This document shows, piece after piece, positions 9,900 through 18,834 of a DNA stretch of 64,000 bases. The position numbers and the translations under genes were made by a program. Below the pieces are notes generated by a model that was given only the letters and a program-made list of their open reading frames with translations, searched no databases and had not been told where the DNA came from. How positions within the stretch are numbered: position 1 is the stretch's first letter; every line of letters begins with the position of its first letter. The DNA comes from Neisseria animalis. GTDB taxonomy: Bacteria; Pseudomonadota; Gammaproteobacteria; Burkholderiales; Neisseriaceae. The stretch spans positions 1,488,001 to 1,552,000 of the forward strand of contig NZ_LR134287.1 in assembly GCF_900636515.1 (NCBI RefSeq). The letters run 5' to 3'.

Positions 9900-10277
9900 T
9901 ATCTGATTGAAACGCGCTCCATTCAAAATTGCCCTTTTGAAATTTTCAAGCCACCCCAAAACAGCACAGCCGATACCGGCCATCATCATCTCACATTATC
10001 CGCTTGAAGACGGTTTCACCCCCGACGGTCCGCCGTCCGAACAAAACCGCTGCATCAGACCATCAGCCTGCCGCTCAAACGTTTTGGCAGCATAGGTTTT
10101 TTCACACGTAACCATACAGCGTTACCGCGCTTTTCAAACTGATGGCACAACCTGCCTGCCGCACCGTATCCGCACCATCCGTGGCTTTGCCGCCTTGTTC
10201 CGTTTCGTGTTATCCAACGGTATTTTCCTGTTTTCCGTTCTTTATTGCGTGTGTTTGCAGGAAAGGCCGTCTGCAAA
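9900..10277. other. Intergenic region without a recognised gene
   Basis: Nothing coding is supported. A stretch around 10143-10240 (ending near GCCTTGTTCCGTTTCGTGTTATCC) looks like a very degraded half of a Correia-type repeat. An uptake word lies directly against the left end of the miniature element at 10278. Confidence 0.4.
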
Positions 10278-10384
10278 TATAGTCGAATAAAATAAGAATG
10301 AGACAAGGCAGCGAAGCCGCAGACAGTACACATAGTACGGCAAGGCAAAGCAACGCTGTATCATTCTTATTTTAAATGACTATA
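10278..10384 (-). mobile_element. Correia-like 107 bp miniature element, copy 1
   Basis: Palindromic element bounded by TATAGTCG and CGACTATA-type ends with TA at each edge. It carries the conserved core (AAGCCGCAGACAGTACACAT) in minus orientation, taking the copy at 26870 as plus. It separates the region after cysJ from the MscS gene terminator. Confidence 0.88.
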
Positions 10385-10387
10385 AAA

Positions 10388-10420
10388 ACACCTTGTACGG
10401 TTCAAATCGTACAAGGTGTT
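10388..10420 (-). terminator. Terminator of the MscS-type channel gene
   Basis: 13-bp perfect stem (AACACCTTGTACG) with an 8-base loop. On the minus strand it is followed by TTTTATA, the start of which is contributed by the miniature element. Confidence 0.85.
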
Positions 10421-10485
10421 GCCTAAAATCACCACGGCAGCCGCCCTGATTGCTGACATGGTTTTATCTGCCGAAGCCGTGCAGA

Positions 10486-11739
10486 CTATTGCCTGCGTTC
10501 GGGTCCGGCAGCCATCATGCTGAAATCATGGCCGGTCGGGTTTTGGAAGACGCGCAAACCAAACTCGCCGATAACGGCAAAGATATGGTCGAAAATATCC
10601 GACTGAATGGCTTCGTATTCGCCCCATGCCACAGTATTGGTAAAGCAGTAGATTTCCAGCGGAATACCGTTGCCGCTGCCTTCGGTCTGCCGCACCAGCA
10701 AGGTCATGTCTTTACGGATACGCGGGTGGTTTTCCAAATAATGCTTCAAATATGCGCGGAACGTGCCGAGATTGGTCAAACGGCGGCCGTTCAGGGGGCT
10801 GTCGCTGCCGATGGCGTGTTCGTGGTTGAACGCATCGATTTCCTGTTGGCGTTCGCTCAAATATTCTTTCAGCAAACGGCTCTGCGCCAGTTTTTCAATG
10901 TCCGCCTCGCTCAAGAAGCGTACGCTGGTGCTGTCGATGTAAACCGGCCGCTTAATCCGCCGTCCGCCCGATTCGCTCATCGCCTGCCAGTTTTTAAACG
11001 AATCGGAAATCAGCGCGTAAGTCGGAATGGTAGTAACGGTATTGTCCCAGTTGCTGACTTTTACCGTGGTCAAACCGATGTCGATAACCGAACCGTCGGC
11101 GTTGTATTTCGGCATTTCCAGCCAGTCGCCGATGTTCAGCATTTTGTTGGCGGAAAGCTGGATACCGGCCACCAAACCCAAAATCGGATCTTTGAACACC
11201 AGCATCAGCACCGCAGTCATCGCGCCCAAACCGCTCAATAAAAACAGCGGCGATTTGTTCAGCAGCATGGATACAATCAAAATACCCGCGCCGATGGCGG
11301 CAATCAGTTTTACCGTCTGCATCAGGCCGCGCATCGGGAAATGCTGGGCGATATTGCGGCGGAAGAAATAGGTTTCGACGGCACCGAGCAGCGCAAACAG
11401 CGTCAGCAGGCCGAAAATAATGGTGAAGATATTGGTCAGCGTCAGCAGAAATTCCTGTACGCCTCCCTGCTCCAGCCACAGCGATAATTGCAGAGACAGC
11501 AAAACGCCCTGTATGGTGAAGGCCAGATTTTTAAACAGCGATTTTTCCGCCAAAACCTGTAAAAACAAGATTTTGGACGATTGCATTTTCGCACCGATAA
11601 TGCGGAATACCACCAAATGCAGCAAAATGTGTACGGCTGCCGTGGTCAGCGCAATCAAAGCCGCGATGGTCAGCGTCAACATCCAACCGCTATGCGGCAG
11701 GCCGTAGTTTGTGAGTATGGAAATCAAATAATCGTGCAC
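10486..11739 (-). CDS. Mechanosensitive channel, MscS family (YbdG-like)
   Basis: 417 aa starting at GTG 11739, with an AAGGAG ribosome site five bases before it. About five N-terminal membrane helices (residues 15-180) are followed by the pore-lining and beta domain of the family (LSGLGAMTAVLMLVFKDPILG, ANKMLNIGDWLEMP, GTVxxIGLTTVKVSNWDN-like). A long C-terminal cytoplasmic region with SLNGRRLTNLGTFR-like and GxGxPLEIYCF segments places it nearer YbdG/MscM than MscS. It should open on membrane tension in hypo-osmotic stress. The gene stands alone with its own terminator. Confidence 0.88.
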   Translation of the reverse strand: MHDYLISILTNYGLPHSGWMLTLTIAALIALTTAAVHILLHLVVFRIIGAKMQSSKILFLQVLAEKSLFKNLAFTIQGVLLSLQLSLWLEQGGVQEFLLTLTNIFTIIFGLLTLFALLGAVETYFFRRNIAQHFPMRGLMQTVKLIAAIGAGILIVSMLLNKSPLFLLSGLGAMTAVLMLVFKDPILGLVAGIQLSANKMLNIGDWLEMPKYNADGSVIDIGLTTVKVSNWDNTVTTIPTYALISDSFKNWQAMSESGGRRIKRPVYIDSTSVRFLSEADIEKLAQSRLLKEYLSERQQEIDAFNHEHAIGSDSPLNGRRLTNLGTFRAYLKHYLENHPRIRKDMTLLVRQTEGSGNGIPLEIYCFTNTVAWGEYEAIQSDIFDHIFAVIGEFGLRVFQNPTGHDFSMMAAGPERRQ

Positions 11740-11917
11740 ACGTTCTCCTTATCCGTCGGATAACCGCCGGGGTGCGGTTACTGAAACAATAATAAAAACA
11801 AAGGGCACCACGATGCATTGCAGCATCATAATGTCCCGATACGGAATTGTACGGACAAACGGCCGGAAAAGTCAAACCGGCAGTTTAACCAAACAATTTG
11901 CGATTTTGCAGACAGCC

Positions 11918-12949
11918 TTAAACCTGAATTTCAGCACCTTCCTGCCCTGCTTCCGCCTTGCCCAGCGGCAGCAGATTCAGTTTGCCCATCAATATCCGGT
12001 CGCCGTCTTCATCAGGATTTTCCGTGGTCAGCAGTTTATCGCCGTAAAAAATCGAATTTGCGCCCGCCAAAAAACACATGGCCTGCATGGCTTCCGGCAT
12101 ATCCGCGCGTCCGGCGGAGAGGCGCACGAAACTTTGCGGCATGGTAATCCGCGCCACGGCAACCGTGCGTACAAATTCCGTCCAGTCCAAATCATCTGCA
12201 TCGGCCAACGGCGTTCCCGCCACTTTGACCAACTGATTCACCGGCACGCTTTCCGGCTGCGGATCCAAATTGGCAAGGCTTGCAATCAAACCGGCACGCT
12301 CGGAACGGGTTTCATTCATGCCGACAATACCGCCGCAACACACCTTCAAACCGGCCCGCCGCACTTTGCCCAATGTATCCATACGGTCTTCATGGCGGCG
12401 GGTATGGATAATGTCATTGTAACGCTCGGGATCGGTATCAAGATTATGGTTGTAATAGTCCAAACCCGCCTGTTTCAACTCTTCCGCCATGCCTTCTTCC
12501 AGCATGCCGAACGTACCGCAGGTTTCCAAGCCCAAATCTTTTACGGCTCTGATAATGGCCGAAACAGCGGCCACATCTTGCGGTTTCGGGCCGCGCCACG
12601 CCGCCCCCATACAGAAACGTCCCGCTCCGCGTGCTTGTGCAATCTTGGCTTTGGCAACGATTTCATCAACATCCAATAATTGCTCCTTAGCCAAATCCGT
12701 ATGATGGTGTGCCGATTGCGGGCAATACGCACAATCTTCGGGGCAGCCGCCGGTTTTAATAGAAAGCAAAGTGGAAAGTTGGATTTCGCGCGGGTTGAAA
12801 TGCCGGCGGTGTACTTCCGCCGCCTGATACACCAAGTCCAAAAACGGCAAGTCGAACAATGCTTCAACATCGCATTTTTTCCAATAATGTACAGTCGGGT
12901 GCGGCTGACACGCGGTTTCACGACGCAAAGCTACGGGAGAAAGAGACAT
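11918..12949 (-). CDS. bioB: Biotin synthase
   Basis: 343 aa radical-SAM enzyme that inserts sulfur into dethiobiotin. The SAM-cluster cysteines are C69, C73 and C76 ([13 protein letters not shown]). Further conserved segments include GAAWRGPK, the YNHNLDT motif and the NMRETR-like [12 protein letters not shown]. The 2Fe-2S ligand Arg lies in the expected late position ([16 protein letters not shown]). ATG 12949 was chosen over an earlier in-frame ATG at 12985 because the family begins near MSLSPVALR. No other bio genes are adjacent. Confidence 0.96.
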   Translation of the reverse strand: MSLSPVALRRETACQPHPTVHYWKKCDVEALFDLPFLDLVYQAAEVHRRHFNPREIQLSTLLSIKTGGCPEDCAYCPQSAHHHTDLAKEQLLDVDEIVAKAKIAQARGAGRFCMGAAWRGPKPQDVAAVSAIIRAVKDLGLETCGTFGMLEEGMAEELKQAGLDYYNHNLDTDPERYNDIIHTRRHEDRMDTLGKVRRAGLKVCCGGIVGMNETRSERAGLIASLANLDPQPESVPVNQLVKVAGTPLADADDLDWTEFVRTVAVARITMPQSFVRLSAGRADMPEAMQAMCFLAGANSIFYGDKLLTTENPDEDGDRILMGKLNLLPLGKAEAGQEGAEIQV

Positions 12950-13267
12950 AAATTTTCCTTTATACCAGCAGTGGCACAATGACACTGACTACAAAACTGC
13001 CGGCACACTGACGGCAGCAGGGAAGCAACGGCATCACTTTTAAGACCATGCCGTCTGCAAAGAAAGTGTAACGCGCTTCCGAAAGAACTGTAAAGACCAC
13101 GCCTGCAAGATAATCAAAAATCCCGTTATTCCTCCGAACACCGCTTAAAAACCTTTAAATCAATATAAAAAGCATTTTCCAATATCCGACACCTTAAGCC
13201 ATCAATACAAACCATAAGGCCGTCTGCAAAATGCCGAATTTGCAGACGGCCTCCAACTGCATCATAC
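12950..13267. other. Intergenic region between bioB and the copper cassette
   Basis: It holds an uptake word near 13050 and an inverted uptake pair at 13217-13252. The rest is AT-rich spacer without a visible gene. Confidence 0.5.
13217..13252. terminator. Inverted uptake-sequence hairpin upstream of the copZ promoter
   Basis: AGGCCGTCTGCAAA and its complement form a 14-bp stem with an 8-base loop. It sits just before the MerR-type promoter and would insulate copZ. Confidence 0.6.
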
Positions 13268-13298
13268 TTGACCTTAACCCCACGTTAAGGTTTATCAT
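13268..13298 (+). promoter_or_regulatory. CueR/MerR-type copper-responsive promoter of copZ
   Basis: A -35 box TTGACC (13268) and a -10 box TATCAT (13293) are separated by 19 bp, the long spacer that MerR-family activators need. Inside it is a perfect dyad ACCTTAAC-CCCAC-GTTAAGGT (13271-13291), the shape of a CueR site. A cueR homologue lies at 18835. Known for the family: CueR twists the DNA on Cu(I) binding so RNA polymerase can use the 19-bp spacer. Confidence 0.85.
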
Positions 13299-13336
13299 CA
13301 ACACATTGTTTCAATCCGAACGAAAAGGAAAGCATC

Positions 13337-13546
13337 ATGGCAAACATTACTTTAAACATCGGCGGCATGACTTGCGGCGGCTGCGTGAAAAGCGTAACCC
13401 GTATTCTGGAAGGCGTGGAAGGCGTTGCCAAAGCCGAAGTCAGCTTGGAGCAAAACAACGCCGTTGTCGAATACGACGAAGCGCAAACCAATCCTGCTGC
13501 TTTGATTGAAGCGGTAGAAGACGGCGGTTTCGACGCATCGCTGTAA
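13337..13546 (+). CDS. copZ: Copper chaperone CopZ (heavy-metal-associated domain)
   Basis: 69 aa single HMA domain with the Cu(I)-binding motif GMTCGGCV (Cys at residues 13 and 16). It should carry cuprous ion in the cytoplasm and hand it to the P-type ATPase CopA encoded 770 bp downstream. It is preceded by an AAAGGAAAGC ribosome site and a CueR-type promoter. A CTGAA-form uptake terminator and then a miniature element separate it from the DUF411 gene, so it is probably transcribed alone. Confidence 0.93.
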   Translation: MANITLNIGGMTCGGCVKSVTRILEGVEGVAKAEVSLEQNNAVVEYDEAQTNPAALIEAVEDGGFDASL

Positions 13547-13559
13547 GCTGTTTTTCGAT

Positions 13560-13596
13560 TTTCAGACGGCCTTTTCAGCATAAAGGCCGTCTGAAA
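13560..13596. terminator. copZ terminator, CTGAA-form inverted uptake sequences
   Basis: TTCAGACGGCCTTT and AAAGGCCGTCTGAA form a 14-bp stem. Both words are the canonical meningococcal type, unlike most of the window. Confidence 0.8.
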
Positions 13597-13609
13597 CCGA
13601 TACGGGTAA

Positions 13610-13716
13610 TATAGTCATTTAAAATAAGAATGATACAGCGTTGCTTTGCCTTGCCGTACTATCTGTACTGTCTGCAGCTTCGCTGCCTTGTCTCATTCTT
13701 ATTTTATTCGACTATA
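13610..13716 (+). mobile_element. Correia-like 107 bp miniature element, copy 2
   Basis: Complete copy between copZ and the DUF411 gene. It has small changes from consensus (CTATCTGTACTGTCTGCAGC in the core). TA at both edges. Confidence 0.88.
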
Positions 13717-13807
13717 AAATACACCCCGAAGCATGATTACTCGTTGATACACTGGGGCGCATCCTATCAAGCTGATTTGTTTACTGTTTAATTTACAGAT
13801 ATTAAAA

Positions 13808-14257
13808 ATGAAACCGACTTTATCTTCCCGTTTGCAAACCGCCCTCTTCGGCCTGACTGCCGCCCTCAGCACCGCCGCCGTCCTTGCCGCGCCGCCGAAT
13901 GCCACTCTGTATAAAAGCCCTTATTGCGGCTGCTGTGAAGAATACGTCAAATACCTGAAGCAAAACGGTTTTAACGTCAAAACCATCAACAAAGACGACA
14001 TGAACACCGTGAAAACCCAATACGGCACCCGCAATGTGGCTAGCTGCCACACCATGCAAATCGGGCAATATGTAGTGGAAGGCCACGTTCCCGTTGCCGC
14101 CATCCGCAAAATGCTGAAAGAAAAACCGGCCATCAAAGGCATCGCCCTGCCCGGTATGCCGCCCAACTCGCCCGGCATGGGACCGGAAAAACCCGGCAGC
14201 CTGAACATCACAGCCATTCAAAAAGACGGTTCGGCCCGCCATTACATGAAACTGTAA
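13808..14257 (+). CDS. DUF411 periplasmic copper-resistance protein (CopG-like)
   Basis: 149 aa with a Sec signal peptide (about residues 1-27, ending VLAAPP). The mature protein starts with the hallmark YKSPYCGCCEEYVKYL, then VKTQYG, SCHTMQIG and VEGHVP, and ends in a GxALPGMPxxSPGM stretch. DUF411 proteins such as CopG bind copper through Cys and Met in the periplasm and are linked with copper resistance. It lies between copZ and copA, which fits that role. An uptake word (CTGAA form) follows at 14261. Confidence 0.85.
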   Translation: MKPTLSSRLQTALFGLTAALSTAAVLAAPPNATLYKSPYCGCCEEYVKYLKQNGFNVKTINKDDMNTVKTQYGTRNVASCHTMQIGQYVVEGHVPVAAIRKMLKEKPAIKGIALPGMPPNSPGMGPEKPGSLNITAIQKDGSARHYMKL

Positions 14258-14315
14258 ATATTCAGACGGCCTCTTTCGGGGCCGTCAGCCCCTCCTATCC
14301 GAAAGGACGTGTACC

Positions 14316-16481
14316 GTGCAACAAAAAGTCCGCTTCCAAATCGAAGGCATGACCTGCCAAGCCTGCGCCTCCCGTATTGAAAAAGTCTTGAATAAAAAAG
14401 AGTTTATTGAAAGTGCGGGCGTAAATTTCGCCAGTGAGGAAGCGCAGATTACCTTTGACGACAGCCAAACCGACATCGCCGGCCTGATAAAAATCATCGA
14501 AAAAACCGGCTATGGCGCGAAAGAAAAAACCGATTTGCAGCCTGCCGCCGATGACGGTGCCGTACACATAGGCTGGCGTTTGTGGCTGCTGCTCGCCATC
14601 AATATCCCGTTTCTTATCGGTATGGCGGGCATGATGATCGGGCGGCACGATTGGATGATACCCGCCGTGTGGCAGTTTACGCTGGCCAGCATCGTGCAGC
14701 TTTGGCTCGCCTCTCCCTTTTACAAAAGCGCGTGGACCAGCATCAAAGACGGGCTGGCCAACATGGATGTATTGGTCACCATCGGCACAGTGGCGATTTA
14801 CCTCTATTCGGCTTACATGATGCTCCACCACCGCGGCATGGGACACGACGGCATGGCGCATGTTTACTTTGAAGCGGGCGTGATGGTGATCGGTTTCGTT
14901 TCGCTGGGCAAATTTTTGGAACACCGCACCAAAAAATCCAGCCTCAACAGCCTTTCTCTAATGCTGAAACTCACGCCTCCGCAGGCCACCGTGCAACGCG
15001 GAGGCGCATGGGTGCCGCTGCCCCTCGACCAAATCCGAATCGGCGATTTAATCCGCGCCAACCACGGCGAACGCATCGCCGCCGACGGCACCGTCGAAAG
15101 CGGCAGCGGCTGGGCGGACGAAAGCCACCTCACCGGCGAATCCAATCCCGAAATCAAAACAGCCGGCAGCAAAGTGCTGGCGGGCGCACTGATGACCGAC
15201 GGCAGCATTACCTACCGTGCGCAGCAGCTCGGCAGCCACACCCTGCTCGGCGACATGATGAACGCGCTTTCCGAGGCCCAAGGCAGCAAAGCACCGATTG
15301 CACGGATTGCCGACAAAGCCGCTGCCGTTTTCGTACCCGTGGTGGTCGGCATCTCAGTATTGACCTTCGCGCTCACTTGGCTCATCAAAGGAGACTGGAG
15401 CACCGCGCTCATGCATGCCGTAGCCGTATTGGTCATCGCCTGCCCGTGCGCACTCGGTCTGGCCACGCCCGCCGCGATTATGGTCGGCATGGGCAAAGCG
15501 GTGAAACACGGCATCTGGTTCAAAGACGCCGCCTCGATGGAAGAATCGGCGCACGTCAACGCCGTCATCCTCGACAAAACCGGCACGCTCACCGAAGGCC
15601 GTCCGCAAGTGGCCGCCGTATATCTTGCGCCTGAAAGCAGTTACAGCGAAGACGATTTATACCGCATCGCCGCCGCCGTCGAACAAAACGCCACCCACCC
15701 GATTGCCAACGCCATCGTTGCCGCCGCACACGCACGCAAGCTCAACCTGCCCGAAACCACCGGCGCGCAAACCGCCGTCGGTGCCGGCATTGCTGCCGAT
15801 ATCGAAGGCATCGGAGCGGTCAAAGTCGGCAAAGCCGATTATGCAGGCTTGACCCTCCCCGCCGGTTTGGACGAAGTATGGAACATCGCCACCATCGTCG
15901 CCGTATCGGCAGACAACCGCCCCGTCGGCGCGTTCGCACTGGCCGACACCCTCAAAGCCGACAGTGCCGAAGCCATAGGCCGTCTGAAAGCGCACGGCAT
16001 CGAAGTATATGTCATGAGCGGCGACAACCCGGGCACGGTCGACTACATCGCCGCCCAACTGGGCATAGACCGCGCCTTCGGCAACATGAGCCCGCGCGAC
16101 AAAGCCGCCGAAGTGCAAAAACTGAAAGCCGCCGGCAAAGTGGTGGCCATGGTGGGCGACGGTGTCAACGATGCCCCCGCGCTGGCCGCCGCCAACGTGA
16201 GCTTCGCCATGAAAGGCGGTGCCGACGTGGCCGAACACACCGCATCTGCCACCCTGATGCAGCATTCGGTCAACCAATTTGCCGACGCGCTGCTGATTGC
16301 GCGCGCCACCCTGAAAAACATCAAGCAAAACCTGTTTTTCGCCTTTTTCTACAATATTTTGGGCATCCCGCTCGCCGCACTCGGCTTCCTCAGCCCCGTG
16401 ATTGCAGGCGCGGCGATGGCGGCAAGTTCGGTTTCCGTTTTGGGCAACGCCCTGCGCTTGAAACGGGTGAAAATCGATTAG
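14316..16481 (+). CDS. copA: Copper-exporting P1B-type ATPase
   Basis: 721 aa starting at GTG 14316 after GAAAGGA. One N-terminal HMA domain (MTCQACAS, C14/C17), eight expected membrane helices, actuator motif TGES, the metal-binding membrane motif CPC in VIACPCALGLATP, phosphorylation site DKTGT, nucleotide-domain THPIANAI, and hinge GDGVNDAP. These are the marks of Cu(I)-exporting ATPases, pumping from cytoplasm to periplasm. It follows the DUF411 gene by 58 bp and may share its transcript. It contains a CTGAA-type uptake word at 15978 and none of the CTGCA type. Confidence 0.95.
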   Translation: MQQKVRFQIEGMTCQACASRIEKVLNKKEFIESAGVNFASEEAQITFDDSQTDIAGLIKIIEKTGYGAKEKTDLQPAADDGAVHIGWRLWLLLAINIPFLIGMAGMMIGRHDWMIPAVWQFTLASIVQLWLASPFYKSAWTSIKDGLANMDVLVTIGTVAIYLYSAYMMLHHRGMGHDGMAHVYFEAGVMVIGFVSLGKFLEHRTKKSSLNSLSLMLKLTPPQATVQRGGAWVPLPLDQIRIGDLIRANHGERIAADGTVESGSGWADESHLTGESNPEIKTAGSKVLAGALMTDGSITYRAQQLGSHTLLGDMMNALSEAQGSKAPIARIADKAAAVFVPVVVGISVLTFALTWLIKGDWSTALMHAVAVLVIACPCALGLATPAAIMVGMGKAVKHGIWFKDAASMEESAHVNAVILDKTGTLTEGRPQVAAVYLAPESSYSEDDLYRIAAAVEQNATHPIANAIVAAAHARKLNLPETTGAQTAVGAGIAADIEGIGAVKVGKADYAGLTLPAGLDEVWNIATIVAVSADNRPVGAFALADTLKADSAEAIGRLKAHGIEVYVMSGDNPGTVDYIAAQLGIDRAFGNMSPRDKAAEVQKLKAAGKVVAMVGDGVNDAPALAAANVSFAMKGGADVAEHTASATLMQHSVNQFADALLIARATLKNIKQNLFFAFFYNILGIPLAALGFLSPVIAGAAMAASSVSVLGNALRLKRVKID

Positions 16482-16552
16482 TTACTCTCACCTTAACAGG
16501 ATATGGCTGAATCACGCAGAATCAAACAAGAAACCAATCGGCAGTACAAACA

Positions 16553-16675
16553 ATACCGGTCGGCGGATACGCTGTTTCCTCAGCTTGGCTAAGCTCCTTC
16601 GAGCAACGTATCCGGACAAGGCATCACAACGCTGTATCATTTGTCATTCCATCTCATAGACAGCCATCAAAACAG
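16553..16675. repeat. Degenerate Correia-like relic beside copA
   Basis: Fragments such as GGACAAGGCATCACAACGCTGTATCATTT repeat pieces of the 107 bp element's two halves in scrambled or decayed form, next to an intact copy. No intact ends could be defined. The long word quoted here spans about 16612-16641. Confidence 0.35.
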
Positions 16676-16782
16676 TATAGTCATTTAAAATAAGAATGAT
16701 ACAGCGTTGCTTTGTCTTGCCGTACTATGTGTACTGTCTGCGGCTTCGCTGCCCTGTCTCATTCTTATTTTATTCGACTATA
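16676..16782 (+). mobile_element. Correia-like 107 bp miniature element, copy 3, abutting the IS630 element
   Basis: Complete copy whose right-hand TATA overlaps the left end of the IS630-family element: the two share the TA at 16781-16782. Core has minor changes (TTTGTCTTGCCG, TGCCCTGTCTC). Confidence 0.9.
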
Positions 16783-16832
16783 TAGTAATTTAAAAATAAA
16801 ACAGTACAATTTTGATTTATTTTGAGTAAAAA

Positions 16833-17680
16833 ATGGCATATTCAATAGATTTGCGGGAAAAAGCATTGAACCATTACAAGCAGTGTAATAACGCCAGCCA
16901 AACAGCCAAGACCTACGGCATATCAAGAAATACACTCTATCTTTGGATACAACTGGAAAAGCAAACAGGCAGCCTGAAACATCAAGTGAAAGGACAAAAT
17001 GCTGCCAAGCTGGATACAGAAAAACTCAAACAATATGTCGGTCAGAATCCTGATGCCCATTTACATGAAATCGCCCAAGTGTTTAACTGCACAGCCCAAG
17101 CTGTTTTTTATGCACTCAAAAAGCTGGGTATCACACGTAAAAAAAGACCACCACTTACAGAGAACAAGACCCTTCGAAAGTAGCGCATTATTTAGCCCGA
17201 TTAGCTCAATTTTCGGATTATCAACCGGTTTATTTGGACGAAACAGGATTCGATACCTATTTCTTTCGCCCCTATGCCCGCAGCCCCAAAGGGCAAATGG
17301 TTAAAACTAAGATAAGTGGGAAGAAATATCAACGGTTGTCATTGGTTGCTGCACAAATCGGGCAAAAACTGATTGCACCCATGGTTTATCAAAACACCAT
17401 GACCAGTACTTTTTTTGAAGCATGGTTTGAAACCATGCTGTTACCTGATTTGCCACCAAAATCATTGATTATTTTAGATAATGCAAGATTTCACAGAATA
17501 AGTATTTTGCAAGAGATGGCACATCGTTGCGGACATGAAATTCTACCGCTTGCACCTTATTCTCCCGAATTGAATCCGATAGAGAAAACATGGGCAAATA
17601 TTAAAAAATATATGCGTTCGGTTTTGCCCGGTTCAGATAATTTTACTGCTGCATTAATGTCCTATTTTTATTTTAATTAA
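16833..17680 (+). CDS. IS630-family DDE transposase, made by a -1 frameshift
   Basis: First frame 16833-17183 encodes a helix-turn-helix domain (AYSIDLREKALNHY, then ASQTAKTYGISRNTLYLW). From about 17141 the reading continues one frame back as KKTTTYREQDPSKVAHYLAR and on to 17680. The catalytic residues are in the second part: DETGFD, then LDNARFH, then PYSPELNPIEKTW. The switch point is a run of seven A followed by G (17139-17146), a known slippage type in IS630 elements, so the joined protein is about 282 aa. Programmed shifting is inference; a simple mutation at the A-run would look the same. Confidence 0.82.
17139..17146 (+). other. A7G slippery tract in the transposase gene
   Basis: Seven A and one G sit exactly where the frame of the DNA-binding half meets that of the catalytic half. 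Slippage of one base backwards restores the full DDE transposase. Confidence 0.65.
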
Positions 17681-17691
17681 CTATAAAAAGA

Positions 17692-17718
17692 AAAAACCTG
17701 CAAAAAATGCAGGTTTTT
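17692..17718. terminator. Bidirectional hairpin next to the IS right end
   Basis: AAAAACCTGCA and its complement form an 11-bp stem with a five-A loop, seven bases outside the IS. Confidence 0.7.
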
Positions 17719-17764
17719 CTCTATAAAATGCTTAACTCAAATGTATTGACACATATCAACCACA

Positions 17765-17829
17765 AAGGCCGTCTGCAAATCAGTATATTGAAATCCATGT
17801 TTCGGTTGCGCTGATTTGCAGACGGCCTT
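17765..17829 (-). terminator. htpX terminator, extended inverted uptake sequences
   Basis: AAGGCCGTCTGCAAATCAG pairs perfectly with its complement (19 bp) just past the htpX stop. Confidence 0.8.
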
Positions 17830-17843
17830 AATCATATTTCAAA

Positions 17844-18683
17844 CTATAAAGCACGCAAACGGGCGATACGGTTGTCCAACGACGGGTGGGTACTCAACAG
17901 CGAATCTTTGCTGTCACTGGCAATGCCCATAGCGTTCATTTCCTGCGGCAAGTCGCTCGGCGCACCTTTCAGGCGTTGCAGCGCGGCAATCATTTTAGGC
18001 GCACCGACCAATTTAGCCGCGCCCGCATCGGCACGGTATTCGCGCTGGCGGCTGAACCACATCACGATGATGCTGGCAAGGAAACCGAATACGATTTGCA
18101 ATACCATGCTGACCATAAAATAAGTGCCTTGCGAAGTCGAGCCGTCTTCATTTTTGGCAACCATACCGGAAACAATACGCGCCAAGAAGACGACAAAAGT
18201 ATTGACCACGCCCTGAATCAGCGTAAGCGTTACCATATCGCCATTGCCGACGTGCGCCATTTCGTGTGCCAATACCGCTTCCACTTCATCGCGGGTCATG
18301 TGGTCGAGCAGACCGGTGCTGACGGCCACCAAAGAATTGTTTTTGCTGGCTCCCGTGGCAAACGCATTCGGCTCTGGAGAGTGGTAAATCGCCACTTCGG
18401 GCGTTTTCAGATTCCATTGGCGCGCTTGTGCCTCAACAGTAGCCAGCAGCCATGCTTCTTCTTCGCTGCGCGGTTGGGTAATGACTTCCGCACCTACCGA
18501 ATTTTTGGCAACGGTTTTCGACATCAGCAGCGAAATAATCGAACCGCTGAAACCGACTACGGCGGAAAATGCCAGCAGACTGGCCGTGTCATCGGTACTG
18601 TTGATGCCTAAAACCGCCAATACGATGCGGATAACAATCAAGACGGCAATATTGGTAGCGATGAAGAGAAATATGCGTTTCAC
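17844..18683 (-). CDS. htpX: Protease HtpX
   Basis: 279 aa membrane zinc metalloprotease (M48) that degrades misfolded membrane proteins. The start is GTG 18683 ([11 protein letters not shown]), preceded by AAAGGAT at good spacing; the frame is open to 18806 but upstream residues are not family-like. Two N-terminal membrane helices, then the zinc motif [10 protein letters not shown], two more helices, and [12 protein letters not shown] with the third ligand. The C-terminal [13 protein letters not shown] motif is typical. Confidence 0.94.
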   Translation of the reverse strand: MKRIFLFIATNIAVLIVIRIVLAVLGINSTDDTASLLAFSAVVGFSGSIISLLMSKTVAKNSVGAEVITQPRSEEEAWLLATVEAQARQWNLKTPEVAIYHSPEPNAFATGASKNNSLVAVSTGLLDHMTRDEVEAVLAHEMAHVGNGDMVTLTLIQGVVNTFVVFLARIVSGMVAKNEDGSTSQGTYFMVSMVLQIVFGFLASIIVMWFSRQREYRADAGAAKLVGAPKMIAALQRLKGAPSDLPQEMNAMGIASDSKDSLLSTHPSLDNRIARLRAL

Positions 18684-18834
18684 CGGTTTTATCCTTTTGG
18701 TATGGTTTATGGTGGTATCCGTATCGTCAACTTTGGCACGATACGGTGGCATATTGTCGCAAAAAGCGTCAAATGCGTGAATAAGCAAATAAGAAAAGCT
18801 ATGCAAAATATCGGCAAGCGATTAACAAATCACG

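Larger units (their letters stand above)
16781..17685 (+). mobile_element. IS630-family insertion sequence (about 905 bp)
   Basis: Bounded by imperfect inverted repeats: left TATAGTAATTTAAAAATAAA, right (complement) TATAGTTAATTAAAATAAAA, with 21 of the first 27 positions identical. TA at both edges fits IS630/Tc1 insertion at TA. It encodes one transposase in two frames; the stop codon lies inside the right terminal repeat, as is common in this family. The ends also resemble those of the 107 bp miniature elements. Confidence 0.85.

Noticed and set aside
16490..16497. ACCTTAAC half-site after copA, like one arm of the copZ dyad
   Set aside because: No matching second arm or promoter spacing, so chance is likely.
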